Positions 1-5,369 of a stretch of 5,369 bases of DNA are shown here, one piece after another. How positions within the stretch are numbered: the stretch's first letter is position 1; the number at the start of each line of letters is the position of its first letter. Source of the DNA: an uncultured Clostridia bacterium. GTDB lineage: Bacteria > Bacillota > Clostridia > Saccharofermentanales > Saccharofermentanaceae. The translations under genes were made by a program, and so were the position numbers. The notes beneath the pieces were generated by a model. It searched no databases. It was not told where the DNA came from and worked only from the letters and a program-made list of their open reading frames with translations. Location: positions 1 through 5,369 of the forward strand of contig CAMJGB010000136.1 in NCBI GenBank assembly GCA_946405115.1, read 5' to 3'.

Positions 1-740
1 AGCTCAGTCAATTCTTCTGCCTCTGCATCATACAAAAGCCATTCTGTGGGAACGACAGTCACATCTGATGTAGAGTATCCGATGGTTCCGTTAGAGACCC
101 ACACTAAGCCGTCTTCAGTTGTCCACATTACTATTGAGACATCCTCTTCAGGTACACAAATCTTGCCGCCGTCATACGTAAAATTAGCTTCCGTTTGACC
201 GTACATGGTGGTAACGGTCATGGTTGTAAGATCGTTATCTAATTCGATAGCTGCAAGTCCGTTCAAATTGAATGTATTACCGGCGAGTCGGTCTTCAATA
301 TTCGAAGATAATTCTTCTCCTTCGTCTGAGTTCGAATTGTATGAGGTCTGATTAAGGATTACGAGTGAATCGGAGTTAAAGTGAGCATCCAAAGTGATGG
401 TGTTACCGATTGGAACTCCGCCTTCCATGTAAAGATAATAGTCGTCGAAAGTAGATCTTATCGTGATACTGTAATCATCAATCGATGCGATGCTGTACCT
501 GACGCCGTAAGAGTCAATAAATATGTTGTTCGTAAGATCGAATTCACATACGAATCCGTTCTCATTAAGCCAGATTCCTTCAAGTTCATCTTCGCTTACA
601 GGTCTTATGTCTTCATCTTCCAAGACTTGAGATTCCGTTTCTTCCGTCTCATCTGTTCTGTCTTCGGATGGTTTGTCTGAACATGCACTTAAAGCAACTG
701 CAAAGGCGAGTATCGTGCAGATTAACCTGAACTTTTTCAT
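1..740 (-). CDS. Secreted lipoprotein of unknown function (C-terminus outside window)
   Basis: The reading frame starts at the ATG at 740-738 and stays open for 246 codons to the left edge, so the C-terminus is missing. The N-terminus is a lipoprotein signal peptide: Lys2-Lys3, a hydrophobic stretch at residues 6-19, and the lipobox L17-S18-A19-C20. The mature protein should therefore be lipid-anchored on the outer face of the membrane. Residues 21-55 form an acidic Ser/Thr/Glu-rich linker. The rest looks like beta-rich sequence with two similar segments: L53-x-G55 followed by G62 and D68, and L152-x-G154 followed by G161 and D168. The first contains a G-x-W motif (G55-I-W57) of the kind seen in lipocalin-like small lipoproteins. 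An AAAGGG ribosome binding site lies 9 bases before the start. The gene is divergent from the zinc-ribbon gene. I do not recognise a specific family, and no function is assigned. The lipoprotein call itself is secure. Confidence 0.88.
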   Translation of the reverse strand, partial: MKKFRLICTILAFAVALSACSDKPSEDRTDETEETESQVLEDEDIRPVSEDELEGIWLNENGFVCEFDLTNNIFIDSYGVRYSIASIDDYSITIRSTFDDYYLYMEGGVPIGNTITLDAHFNSDSLVILNQTSYNSNSDEGEELSSNIEDRLAGNTFNLNGLAAIELDNDLTTMTVTTMYGQTEANFTYDGGKICVPEEDVSIVMWTTEDGLVWVSNGTIGYSTSDVTVVPTEWLLYDAEAEELTE

Positions 741-753
741 AATGCCTGTCCCT

Positions 754-774
754 TTCAAATTATTCCACTTTGAA
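754..774. repeat. Short inverted repeat TTCAAA-N9-TTTGAA
   Basis: Perfect 6-base arms at 754-759 and 769-774 flank a 9-base centre. The element touches the candidate -10 box of the lipoprotein gene and covers its expected start site, so it could be a repressor operator. An AATTAT direct repeat (758-763 and 773-778) overlaps the same stretch. The arms are short, and an AT-rich region can produce such a palindrome by chance. Confidence 0.3.
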
Positions 775-802
775 TTATATAACATGCCTTTGATATGTTG
801 TG
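774..802 (-). promoter_or_regulatory. Candidate sigma-A promoter of the lipoprotein gene
   Basis: Read on the minus strand, 779-774 is a perfect TATAAT -10 box. With a 17-base spacer the -35 position (802-797) reads CACAAC, a poor match to TTGACA. The promoter is therefore weak or needs an activator. Transcription would begin near 767, giving a leader of about 27 bases with the AAAGGG ribosome binding site at 755-750. Confidence 0.45.
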
Positions 803-817
803 GAAGTCTTTAATAAT
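790..817 (+). promoter_or_regulatory. Candidate sigma-A promoter of the ydjG/ydjH-like operon
   Basis: TTGATA at 790-795 matches five of six bases of the -35 consensus. After a 16-base spacer, AATAAT at 812-817 matches five of six bases of the -10 consensus. Transcription would begin near 824, about 35 bases before the ATG. That leaves room for the GGGAGA ribosome binding site at 848-853. The assignment rests on consensus matching alone, in AT-rich DNA where chance matches are common. Confidence 0.45.
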
Positions 818-858
818 TTACTGTAAGATTAAGCCGAATAATTTCCCGGGAGAATACT

Positions 859-1962
859 ATGGCCGATACAATTAAATGTCCGCATTGTGCTGCCAATCTT
901 AAATTCGAGGCAGCGGCTCAGAAGCTCCAGTGTCCTTACTGCGGCGGCATATTCACATTAGATGAGATTAAGACTGATATTGAAGATCTGACTGCCAAAA
1001 ACGTTGAGACAAATCCTACTGTGAGTCCTGACGATACGATTGAGATGGAACACTTGGAAGCGATCGAAGGTGAGGGCGTATCGAAGGCAGATAACGTTGA
1101 GTTCATCTGTAATTCATGCGGCGGTAAGATCCTTTCCGACGCTTCCACATCCGCATCATTCTGTCCGTTCTGCGGTTCTCCCGCCATCATCGGTCAGCGT
1201 TTGTCCGGAGAGTTCCAGCCTAAGTACATTATCCCGTTTAAGTACAACCGAGATAAGGCGGAAGCAGCCTTTATGAAGTGGTGCAAGGGAGGTAAGTACA
1301 CTCCCGTTAAGTTCGTAACCAATGAGAATATCTCGAAGCTTACGGGCCTTTATGTGCCGTTCTGGCTTTTCGATGTGCACGGTAAAGTGCATCAGGAAGG
1401 AACCGCTACCACTTCCACTACAAGCGGAAACTACACGATCATCAAGGACTATACGTTCAATATTAACGGTGACATCGATTGGGTAAGAGTGCCTTTCGAT
1501 GGTGAGACGCGAATCGACGATGCGCTTATGGAAGCGCTCGAGCCCTTTAACTACAAGGAGATGGTTCCTTACGATTACAAGTATCTTCCGGGTTTCTTCG
1601 CAGACCGTTACGATCAGTCTGCCGAGCAGCTTAATGAGAGAGTTAAGTCTACCTGCCGCGATTATGTCACCAAGGAAGTAAACAAGCAGCTTAATAAGTA
1701 CAATTCGAAGAAGGTTGTTATCAACAACACGGTGATAGATCCTGTGAAGGCTGAGTACGCACTTCTTCCTGTTTGGTTTATGAGCTATAAGTACCTGGGC
1801 AAGTATTACTACTTTGCCATGAACGGTCAGACGGGTGAGGTCGCAGGAAAGGCGCCGGTAAGCAAGGTTAAGCAGACGATGTTCTTCTCAGTCGCATTGG
1901 CCGTCTGCGCAGTAATCGCAAGATTTATCTTAGGTTTGGTTATGGGAGGTTATGTAGGATGA
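859..1962 (+). CDS. YdjG-like membrane-anchored protein with two zinc ribbons
   Basis: The 367-residue protein has two zinc ribbons of identical spacing, CX2C-X14-CX2C: C7/C10/C25/C28 and C84/C87/C102/C105. An acidic linker (about 40-78) separates them. A conserved alpha/beta region follows, with aromatic-Pro motifs YIIPF (123-127) and LYVPFWLFD (164-172). Near the end is LLPVWFMSY (302-310), then a lone GK and NGQTGEV (322-328). One transmembrane helix lies at about 340-363. The layout matches B. subtilis YdjG and related proteins usually annotated as TFIIB-type zinc ribbon or, wrongly, primosomal protein N'-like. YdjG is known to work with YdjH, the flotillin-like YdjI and PspA in membrane-stress homeostasis. 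The ribbons probably face the cytoplasm, with the helix as a tail anchor. GGGAGA (848-853) sits 5 bases before the ATG. The stop overlaps the next gene as ATGA. Family assignment is good; the exact role in this organism is inferred. Confidence 0.85.
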   Translation: MADTIKCPHCAANLKFEAAAQKLQCPYCGGIFTLDEIKTDIEDLTAKNVETNPTVSPDDTIEMEHLEAIEGEGVSKADNVEFICNSCGGKILSDASTSASFCPFCGSPAIIGQRLSGEFQPKYIIPFKYNRDKAEAAFMKWCKGGKYTPVKFVTNENISKLTGLYVPFWLFDVHGKVHQEGTATTSTTSGNYTIIKDYTFNINGDIDWVRVPFDGETRIDDALMEALEPFNYKEMVPYDYKYLPGFFADRYDQSAEQLNERVKSTCRDYVTKEVNKQLNKYNSKKVVINNTVIDPVKAEYALLPVWFMSYKYLGKYYYFAMNGQTGEVAGKAPVSKVKQTMFFSVALAVCAVIARFILGLVMGGYVG

Positions 1963-2801
1963 GCAAGAATAATACTCCCAAGAAAACAGATAACAAAGTA
2001 AGCTTCTTCGGCGAGATGAGCATGATGAGTGTAATGGCTTCCATAGGCCTTATTGCACTCGTTATCGTATGCATTGCGTTCTACGCATTCATGTCTTCGT
2101 CTCCTTCCAAGAAAGTGTGCGTTGACGACGATGCTGATATCTTCACATCAAGCGAACTTAGTGATCTTGAGGATATGGCCGAGCGCCTTTCACGTGAAGA
2201 GGACATCAACGTAATTATCGTAACCACGAGAAACAAGGGCAGAGCTTATTCCAACAGTGACGAAGACTGTGCAGAATTTGCAGGTGATTACTATGACGAT
2301 AAGTGTATTAAGACAAGCCTTGTAAACAATTCAGGTATCTGCATTCTCGTAGATCTGACACTCGATTCTCCGGGACAGAGATTCTTCTGGATCTATACTT
2401 ACGGTACAGCTTATTTTGCCGTTGATGACGATGAGTGCACTGAGCTTTTCAGAGGTCAGAGAGATCATCTTTCAAACGGTGAGTACTATGAGGCTTTAAG
2501 CAATATCCTGGACGATCTTGGTGATTACGATTACGATAATCTGGGTTATGTATCTTTCTTCTCGTTGATCATTCCCGCCATCCTTGCGCTGTTCTTAACT
2601 TGGATCGTAACTTCTCCGAACAGCCTCGATAAGAAGCCTGAGTCTAAATTCTACAGTACCAGCGATTCTAAGCTTGAGCTTGTAGACAATGTCGTAAGAA
2701 CAAGAAGGATCAGACACGAAAGTTCGTCAGGCGGAGGCGGATTCTCCGGCGGCGGTGGTGGAGGAGGCGGCCACTCCGGCGGTGGCGGCGGCCGATTCTG
2801 A
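1959..2801 (+). CDS. YdjH-like TPM-domain membrane protein with Gly-rich tail
   Basis: This 280-residue protein has a Lys-rich N-terminus, a transmembrane helix at about 24-45, a TPM (YgcG-type) domain at about 52-190 and a second helix at about 198-217. A basic stretch follows, then a Gly/Ser tail (257-280) ending GGRF. In the TPM domain DADIFTSSELSDLEDM (58-73) is the usual opening, INVIIVTT (83-90) is a core strand, and an NNSGICILVDL strand (123-133) follows. The positive-inside rule places both termini in the cytoplasm and the TPM domain outside. Size and order match B. subtilis YdjH, a membrane partner of YdjG. Its start overlaps the previous stop by four bases (ATGA), and GGGAGG at 1944-1949 gives a 9-base spacing, so the two proteins should be made in coupled amounts. 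Five cysteines (54, 104, 116, 128, 160) in the predicted external domain are unusual. TPM domains have been linked to phosphatase activity and to photosystem assembly; no enzymatic role is claimed here. Confidence 0.82.
   Translation: MSKNNTPKKTDNKVSFFGEMSMMSVMASIGLIALVIVCIAFYAFMSSSPSKKVCVDDDADIFTSSELSDLEDMAERLSREEDINVIIVTTRNKGRAYSNSDEDCAEFAGDYYDDKCIKTSLVNNSGICILVDLTLDSPGQRFFWIYTYGTAYFAVDDDECTELFRGQRDHLSNGEYYEALSNILDDLGDYDYDNLGYVSFFSLIIPAILALFLTWIVTSPNSLDKKPESKFYSTSDSKLELVDNVVRTRRIRHESSSGGGGFSGGGGGGGGHSGGGGGRF
2731..2796 (+). repeat. GC-rich imperfect repeat coding the Gly tail
   Basis: This is a run of GGN codons with a unit beginning CTCCGGCGG repeated 30 bases apart (2744 and 2774). It encodes the glycine-rich tail of the YdjH-like protein. 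Local GC content is far above the rest of the window. The low-complexity tail is typical of TPM-family proteins, so this is coding sequence rather than a mobile or structural repeat. Slippage could change its length between strains. Confidence 0.7.
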
Positions 2802-2819
2802 TCGGTCCGCTTTACATTT
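2788..2819 (+). terminator. Hairpin over the stop codon, probable terminator of the plus-strand operon
   Basis: GCGGCCGAT (2788-2796), a TCTG loop, and ATCGG-T-CCGC (2801-2810) form a 9-base-pair stem with one bulged T. The downstream TTTACATTT (2811-2819) is an imperfect U-tract. The TGA stop of the YdjH-like gene (2799-2801) lies in the loop and the start of the second arm. On the other strand the stem directly follows the TAA of the MFS gene (2814-2812), but no T-run comes after it there. It is therefore a convincing intrinsic terminator only for the plus strand. The interrupted U-tract makes its strength uncertain. Confidence 0.55.
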
Positions 2820-4149
2820 CCTCGAAGTTCTGAAGTCCCTTAAGTGATTCAGCCTTAACGTCGCCATGTCTTACGAAGATCATGGTGATAAAACTTGCGA
2901 ACGAGAATAATGTGGCATATATGAACAGGATCTTGTAAGACACGTTCTTAAGAAGGAATCCTGCAAGGATAGGTGTTACAACCTGACCTGCCATTGATGC
3001 CGTGTAGTAAAGTCCCGTGTATTTACCGACGTCGGATCCCTTACACATTTCTACAGCCATAGGAAGTGAATTAACGCTTATTGAAGCCCATGCAACGCCT
3101 ACCAAAGCGAAAGTAACATACATGGGTACCGTAACTGAATCGGCATTTGCGGTGAGAATATAGCATGCAAGAAATGAAGCCGAGAGAAGGAGTGTTCCGA
3201 AGTAGATCATCTTCTTTCTTCCGAACTTTGATGCTGCAACTCCGATCGGAATGTATGAGAGTATGGCGCCTACGTTAGCTACCAGGAAGCACGTAGATGC
3301 ACCTCCGATACCTTCGCCCATGGTTACGCTTATGTATGTCGTAAACCATGTTGTTACGGCATTATATCCGATGTACCAAAGTGCAATAGATGCGAGAAGG
3401 AAGATCATGGATCTTAATACCGGGCCGGGAAGCTTGGCACTTCCTTCATAGGATGAGCTCTCCGTAAGGTCCCACTCGGGATGCTGCTTCTCTATCTCGA
3501 TGTTTTCTTTCGTAAGCTTAGGCTCGTCGAGCATCTTGTACATAACGAAGACGCATACCACCATGAAGATGGACATGAATACGAACAGAAGCTGGTAGTC
3601 CACGTGCTCAAGTCCTTCCGTCTTTGACTTGGGGTACATGACGGCAGTGAAAGCAAGGTAGATGATGCCTCCCGCTGCGCCCATAAGGTTGATGATGGCG
3701 TTGCCCGAAGAACGTAAAGGTTTGGGTGTAATGTCAGGCATCAATGCAACTGCAGGGGAACGGTATACGGACATCGTGATCAGGATAAGTCCCAATACTA
3801 TTACGAAAGGCACAAGCCCGAAGAATATTCCGGTGTTACCGTTATAAAACCCGTTGTCGATTATGGGAAGGAGGTTAAGAAGCACTGCTACTACGAGTGT
3901 TCCTCCAAGGATATATGGCATTCTCTTACCGATCTTGGTTGTGGTCCTGTCAGAGATTCTTCCGAACAGGGGCAGAAGGAATAATGCCAATATGTTATCG
4001 GCTGCCATGATGACGCCGGTTAAGTCTTCGCTTAAATGGAATGTCGTTGTAAGAAGCAGGGGAACTACATTATCGTACAGCTGCCAGAAGGCGATGATGG
4101 ACATGAATGCCAGACCGACCAGGAATGTATTCTTGTAATTAAGTTTCAT
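2812..4149 (-). CDS. MFS transporter, GPH/SLC45-like (sugar- or glycoside-type symporter family)
   Basis: This 445-residue integral membrane protein has 12 predicted helices: six before and six after a long cytoplasmic loop (about 205-243, containing acidic and basic residues). The MFS motif A appears after helix 2 as GRISDR (63-68) with GKR (74-76), and again in the second half as ASKFGRKK (306-313). The segment SPAVALMPDITP (131-142) resembles the corresponding region of GPH cation symporters and the SLC45/sucrose-transporter group. The likely mechanism is cation-coupled symport at the cytoplasmic membrane; the substrate cannot be read from the sequence. This is the last gene of the minus-strand operon. 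Its ATG lies inside the previous gene (11-base overlap), and only a weak GGAAG precedes it, so translation is probably coupled. Sugars or glycosides are the default guess, but the upstream genes raise the possibility of a lipid-related substrate. The MFS call is secure; the subfamily is moderately so. Confidence 0.85.
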   Translation of the reverse strand: MKLNYKNTFLVGLAFMSIIAFWQLYDNVVPLLLTTTFHLSEDLTGVIMAADNILALFLLPLFGRISDRTTTKIGKRMPYILGGTLVVAVLLNLLPIIDNGFYNGNTGIFFGLVPFVIVLGLILITMSVYRSPAVALMPDITPKPLRSSGNAIINLMGAAGGIIYLAFTAVMYPKSKTEGLEHVDYQLLFVFMSIFMVVCVFVMYKMLDEPKLTKENIEIEKQHPEWDLTESSSYEGSAKLPGPVLRSMIFLLASIALWYIGYNAVTTWFTTYISVTMGEGIGGASTCFLVANVGAILSYIPIGVAASKFGRKKMIYFGTLLLSASFLACYILTANADSVTVPMYVTFALVGVAWASISVNSLPMAVEMCKGSDVGKYTGLYYTASMAGQVVTPILAGFLLKNVSYKILFIYATLFSFASFITMIFVRHGDVKAESLKGLQNFEEM

Positions 4150-4867
4150 GTGCTTCCGAATTTCCTTTCTTGACCATTCTTCCTATAATCCACAATGCTG
4201 AATATATCACAAATAGTATCATTCCTGACATAATCGCTACTCCGAGAAGGTATCCCGGGTTGCCCATGAACGACTCCATCCAGGATAAGGGCGAATCCGA
4301 AGCGGGGTAGAGAAGGTACATATAATTACGGTTCACGTGCTTGTCGAAAAGGTATATCGGTATTGCCGCCGCGATGAGGAACACATACGGATAGTAGAAG
4401 TGCTTAAACGAAGGCTTGCTGTAGCCTCTGGCGTACATAAGGACAGGAATCGTCACCAGAAGGATATGCGTGAAGAAGCACATGAGAGGAAGCCAGGACA
4501 GTAACGGTCTGTAGTTCCAGTCAGGCGTGATTATCGCGAACATAGCACCGGGGGCGATCAGAGTAAGCGAGACTTCAGAGAAGAAGGCTCTTACTTTGCC
4601 TCTCGAGAATGATGCTATGAGGTTAACGAAGATGCCGAGATTACAAAGGTGAAGGGGTAAGTAGTTTATTATGTTCCCGCCTTCGTATGTAAGCTGGATG
4701 TCCTGTAACGTCTCGCCCAGAAGGACTGCGACAGACAAAGCTTTGATTAGGATATCGGAGGCTTTGGCCGGGAGCTTAACAGCAAGTATTGTGAGAATTA
4801 TCACTATGACGGGAAGCGCACCGATTATCACGAGGTGCCCCGTGCAGAATAGATCGAACCCGCTCAT
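4139..4867 (-). CDS. YwaF/TIGR02206-type integral membrane protein (TMEM164-like)
   Basis: This is a complete 242-residue polytopic protein with about seven hydrophobic segments (near 10-30, 38-54, 67-86, 98-116, 121-143, 157-175 and 203-229). The signature LPLHLCNLGIF (70-80) is the hallmark of the YwaF/TIGR02206 family, which shares a Pfam family with human TMEM164. Other features fitting the family are GETLQD (51-56), ITPDW (113-117), FFTH with H134, and NRNYMYL (179-185). TMEM164 is reported to be an acyltransferase with a nucleophilic cysteine; C75 in the signature and H134 are the natural counterparts here, but bacterial members have no established activity. The length is close to B. 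subtilis YwaF. The ATG overlaps the upstream stop as ATGA (4864-4867), and the nearest AGGA is only about one base from the start, so translation probably depends on reinitiation. The stop lies inside the MFS gene. Family call is strong; the enzymatic role is inference. Confidence 0.82.
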   Translation of the reverse strand: MSGFDLFCTGHLVIIGALPVIVIILTILAVKLPAKASDILIKALSVAVLLGETLQDIQLTYEGGNIINYLPLHLCNLGIFVNLIASFSRGKVRAFFSEVSLTLIAPGAMFAIITPDWNYRPLLSWLPLMCFFTHILLVTIPVLMYARGYSKPSFKHFYYPYVFLIAAAIPIYLFDKHVNRNYMYLLYPASDSPLSWMESFMGNPGYLLGVAIMSGMILFVIYSALWIIGRMVKKGNSEAHET

Positions 4868-5369
4868 TTCCTGGAATTGCTGATCTTACGGTAGATGCAT
4901 GCGACTCCGAATGCGAGAAGCGCGATGCATAAGAAGATCAGAATGCCTATGGGATAGCCCCAGTTAACGAAGCCGTAGAAGTCATTAGTATCAGGCCAGG
5001 GACCGCCGATGCCGTTGATAAGAAGGTTGCCTAAGTAAAAGCACCCGTAGATTACCGTGGGAATTGCAGCGTATACCGTGTATCTGAAGGGGATGTGTTC
5101 TCTTCTTACAACGATGAATTCGATTATGGCGGCTAAAGGCAGCACGAGGTGGAAGAAAAAGTTTCCTCCCCTATAGAACTTTAAAAGGCCGTAGATGGGG
5201 GCGAAGAAGAACAGTACTACTGCAAAGGTTATCGTTACACCGCAAAGCCCCGCAAGCTTAAAGGGAATAAGGACTCTCGAGTTCTTTTTTATACAGATAA
5301 AGATAACCTGGATAAGGGCTACGATTCCGCAGAAAATGTTGGAAAGAACCGTGTAGAACTTGAAGTTCT
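4864..5369 (-). CDS. Pr6Pr/AIG1-like polytopic membrane protein (N-terminus outside window)
   Basis: The frame is open from the right edge to the TGA at 4866-4864, showing 167 residues. A GTG at 5145 is in frame, but the upstream sequence is continuous, hydrophobic and family-like, so it is not the start. Five hydrophobic segments are visible (near residues 8-25, 41-58, 72-88, 98-120 and 139-160, counted from the first complete codon at 5367). FYTVLSN (4-10), FFFHLVLPL (70-78) and the tail segment PWPDTNDFYGFVNWGYPIG (123-141) resemble bacterial Pr6Pr membrane proteins. These belong with the eukaryotic AIG1/ADTRP (FAR-17a) group, in which a Thr and a His are catalytic for hydrolysis of fatty acid esters of hydroxy fatty acids. 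T6 and H73 are the candidate equivalents. A Lys/Arg-rich end (RKISNSRK) suggests a cytoplasmic C-terminus. It is the first visible gene of the operon. The family call is from motif memory and is moderate. Confidence 0.65.
   Translation of the reverse strand, partial: NFKFYTVLSNIFCGIVALIQVIFICIKKNSRVLIPFKLAGLCGVTITFAVVLFFFAPIYGLLKFYRGGNFFFHLVLPLAAIIEFIVVRREHIPFRYTVYAAIPTVIYGCFYLGNLLINGIGGPWPDTNDFYGFVNWGYPIGILIFLCIALLAFGVACIYRKISNSRK

Larger units (their letters stand above)
741..858. promoter_or_regulatory. Divergent intergenic promoter region
   Basis: This 118-base AT-rich gap separates the starts of two divergent genes, so it must hold the promoter for each unless one is transcribed from further away. 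Candidate -10 and -35 boxes for both directions are listed separately. The two core promoters lie close together: the minus-strand -10 is at 774-779 and the plus-strand -35 is at 790-795. A regulator bound here could affect both genes. No riboswitch-like or terminator structure was seen. Confidence 0.6.

Noticed and set aside
381..680. Plus-strand open frame of 99 codons inside the lipoprotein gene
   Set aside because: It lies opposite a clear lipoprotein gene with a signal peptide and lipobox, has no family resemblance, and is a shadow.
936..1681. Several open frames on both strands within the zinc-ribbon gene
   Set aside because: All overlap a well-supported gene, have arginine/serine-rich non-protein-like sequence and no suitable ribosome binding sites.
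859..1962. Annotation as primosomal protein N' (PriA) or a TFIIB transcription factor
   Set aside because: Only the zinc ribbons are similar. There is no helicase motif and no cyclin-like TFIIB core, and the C-terminal helix and YdjH-like neighbour point to YdjG.
2731..2796. GC-rich repeat as a mobile or structural DNA repeat
   Set aside because: It is in frame and encodes the glycine-rich tail expected of TPM-domain proteins.
3251..4138. Three plus-strand open frames opposite the MFS transporter
   Set aside because: They are antisense shadows of conserved membrane-protein coding sequence, with no recognisable domains.
4671..4883. Plus-strand open frame opposite the YwaF-like gene
   Set aside because: It is antisense to conserved helices of the YwaF-like protein and shows nothing family-like.
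4864..5145. A short 93-residue protein starting at the GTG at 5145
   Set aside because: The same frame continues without a stop to the window edge, encoding more helices and the FYTVLSN motif, so the GTG codes an internal valine.

Overview
The window looks like a chromosomal stretch from a low-to-mid-GC Gram-positive bacterium, most likely a Clostridia-type Firmicute. Three things suggest this: a YdjG/YdjH-type gene pair, a YwaF (TIGR02206)-type membrane protein, and a lipoprotein with a Gram-positive style signal peptide and acidic linker. TGA is used as an ordinary stop codon, so the standard bacterial code applies. No genus can be named from the sequence alone. There are no RNA genes, CRISPR arrays, insertion sequences or phage genes.

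Layout. (1) Bases 1-740, minus strand: a secreted lipoprotein of unknown function whose C-terminus runs off the left edge. (2) Bases 741-858: a short divergent promoter region. (3) Bases 859-2801, plus strand: a two-gene operon joined by an ATGA overlap. It encodes a membrane-anchored protein with two zinc ribbons (YdjG-like) and a TPM-domain membrane protein with a glycine-rich tail (YdjH-like). (4) Bases 2788-2819: a hairpin over the YdjH-like stop codon that also abuts the stop of the convergent gene. (5) Bases 2812-5369, minus strand: three overlapping membrane-protein genes. In transcription order they are a Pr6Pr/AIG1-like protein (its N-terminus lies beyond the right edge), a YwaF/TMEM164-like protein, and a 12-helix MFS transporter of the GPH/SLC45-like type.

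How the genes may work together. In Bacillus subtilis, YdjG and YdjH are membrane partners of the phage-shock protein PspA and the SPFH protein YdjI, so the plus-strand pair probably acts in membrane-stress homeostasis. Here the pair has neither partner next to it. The minus-strand operon places two polytopic proteins, whose human relatives are lipid ester hydrolases (AIG1/ADTRP) and an acyltransferase (TMEM164), upstream of a transporter. This could be a small lipid-modifying module. That reading is inference from fold families and candidate Cys/His and Thr/His residues; it is not shown by the sequence itself.
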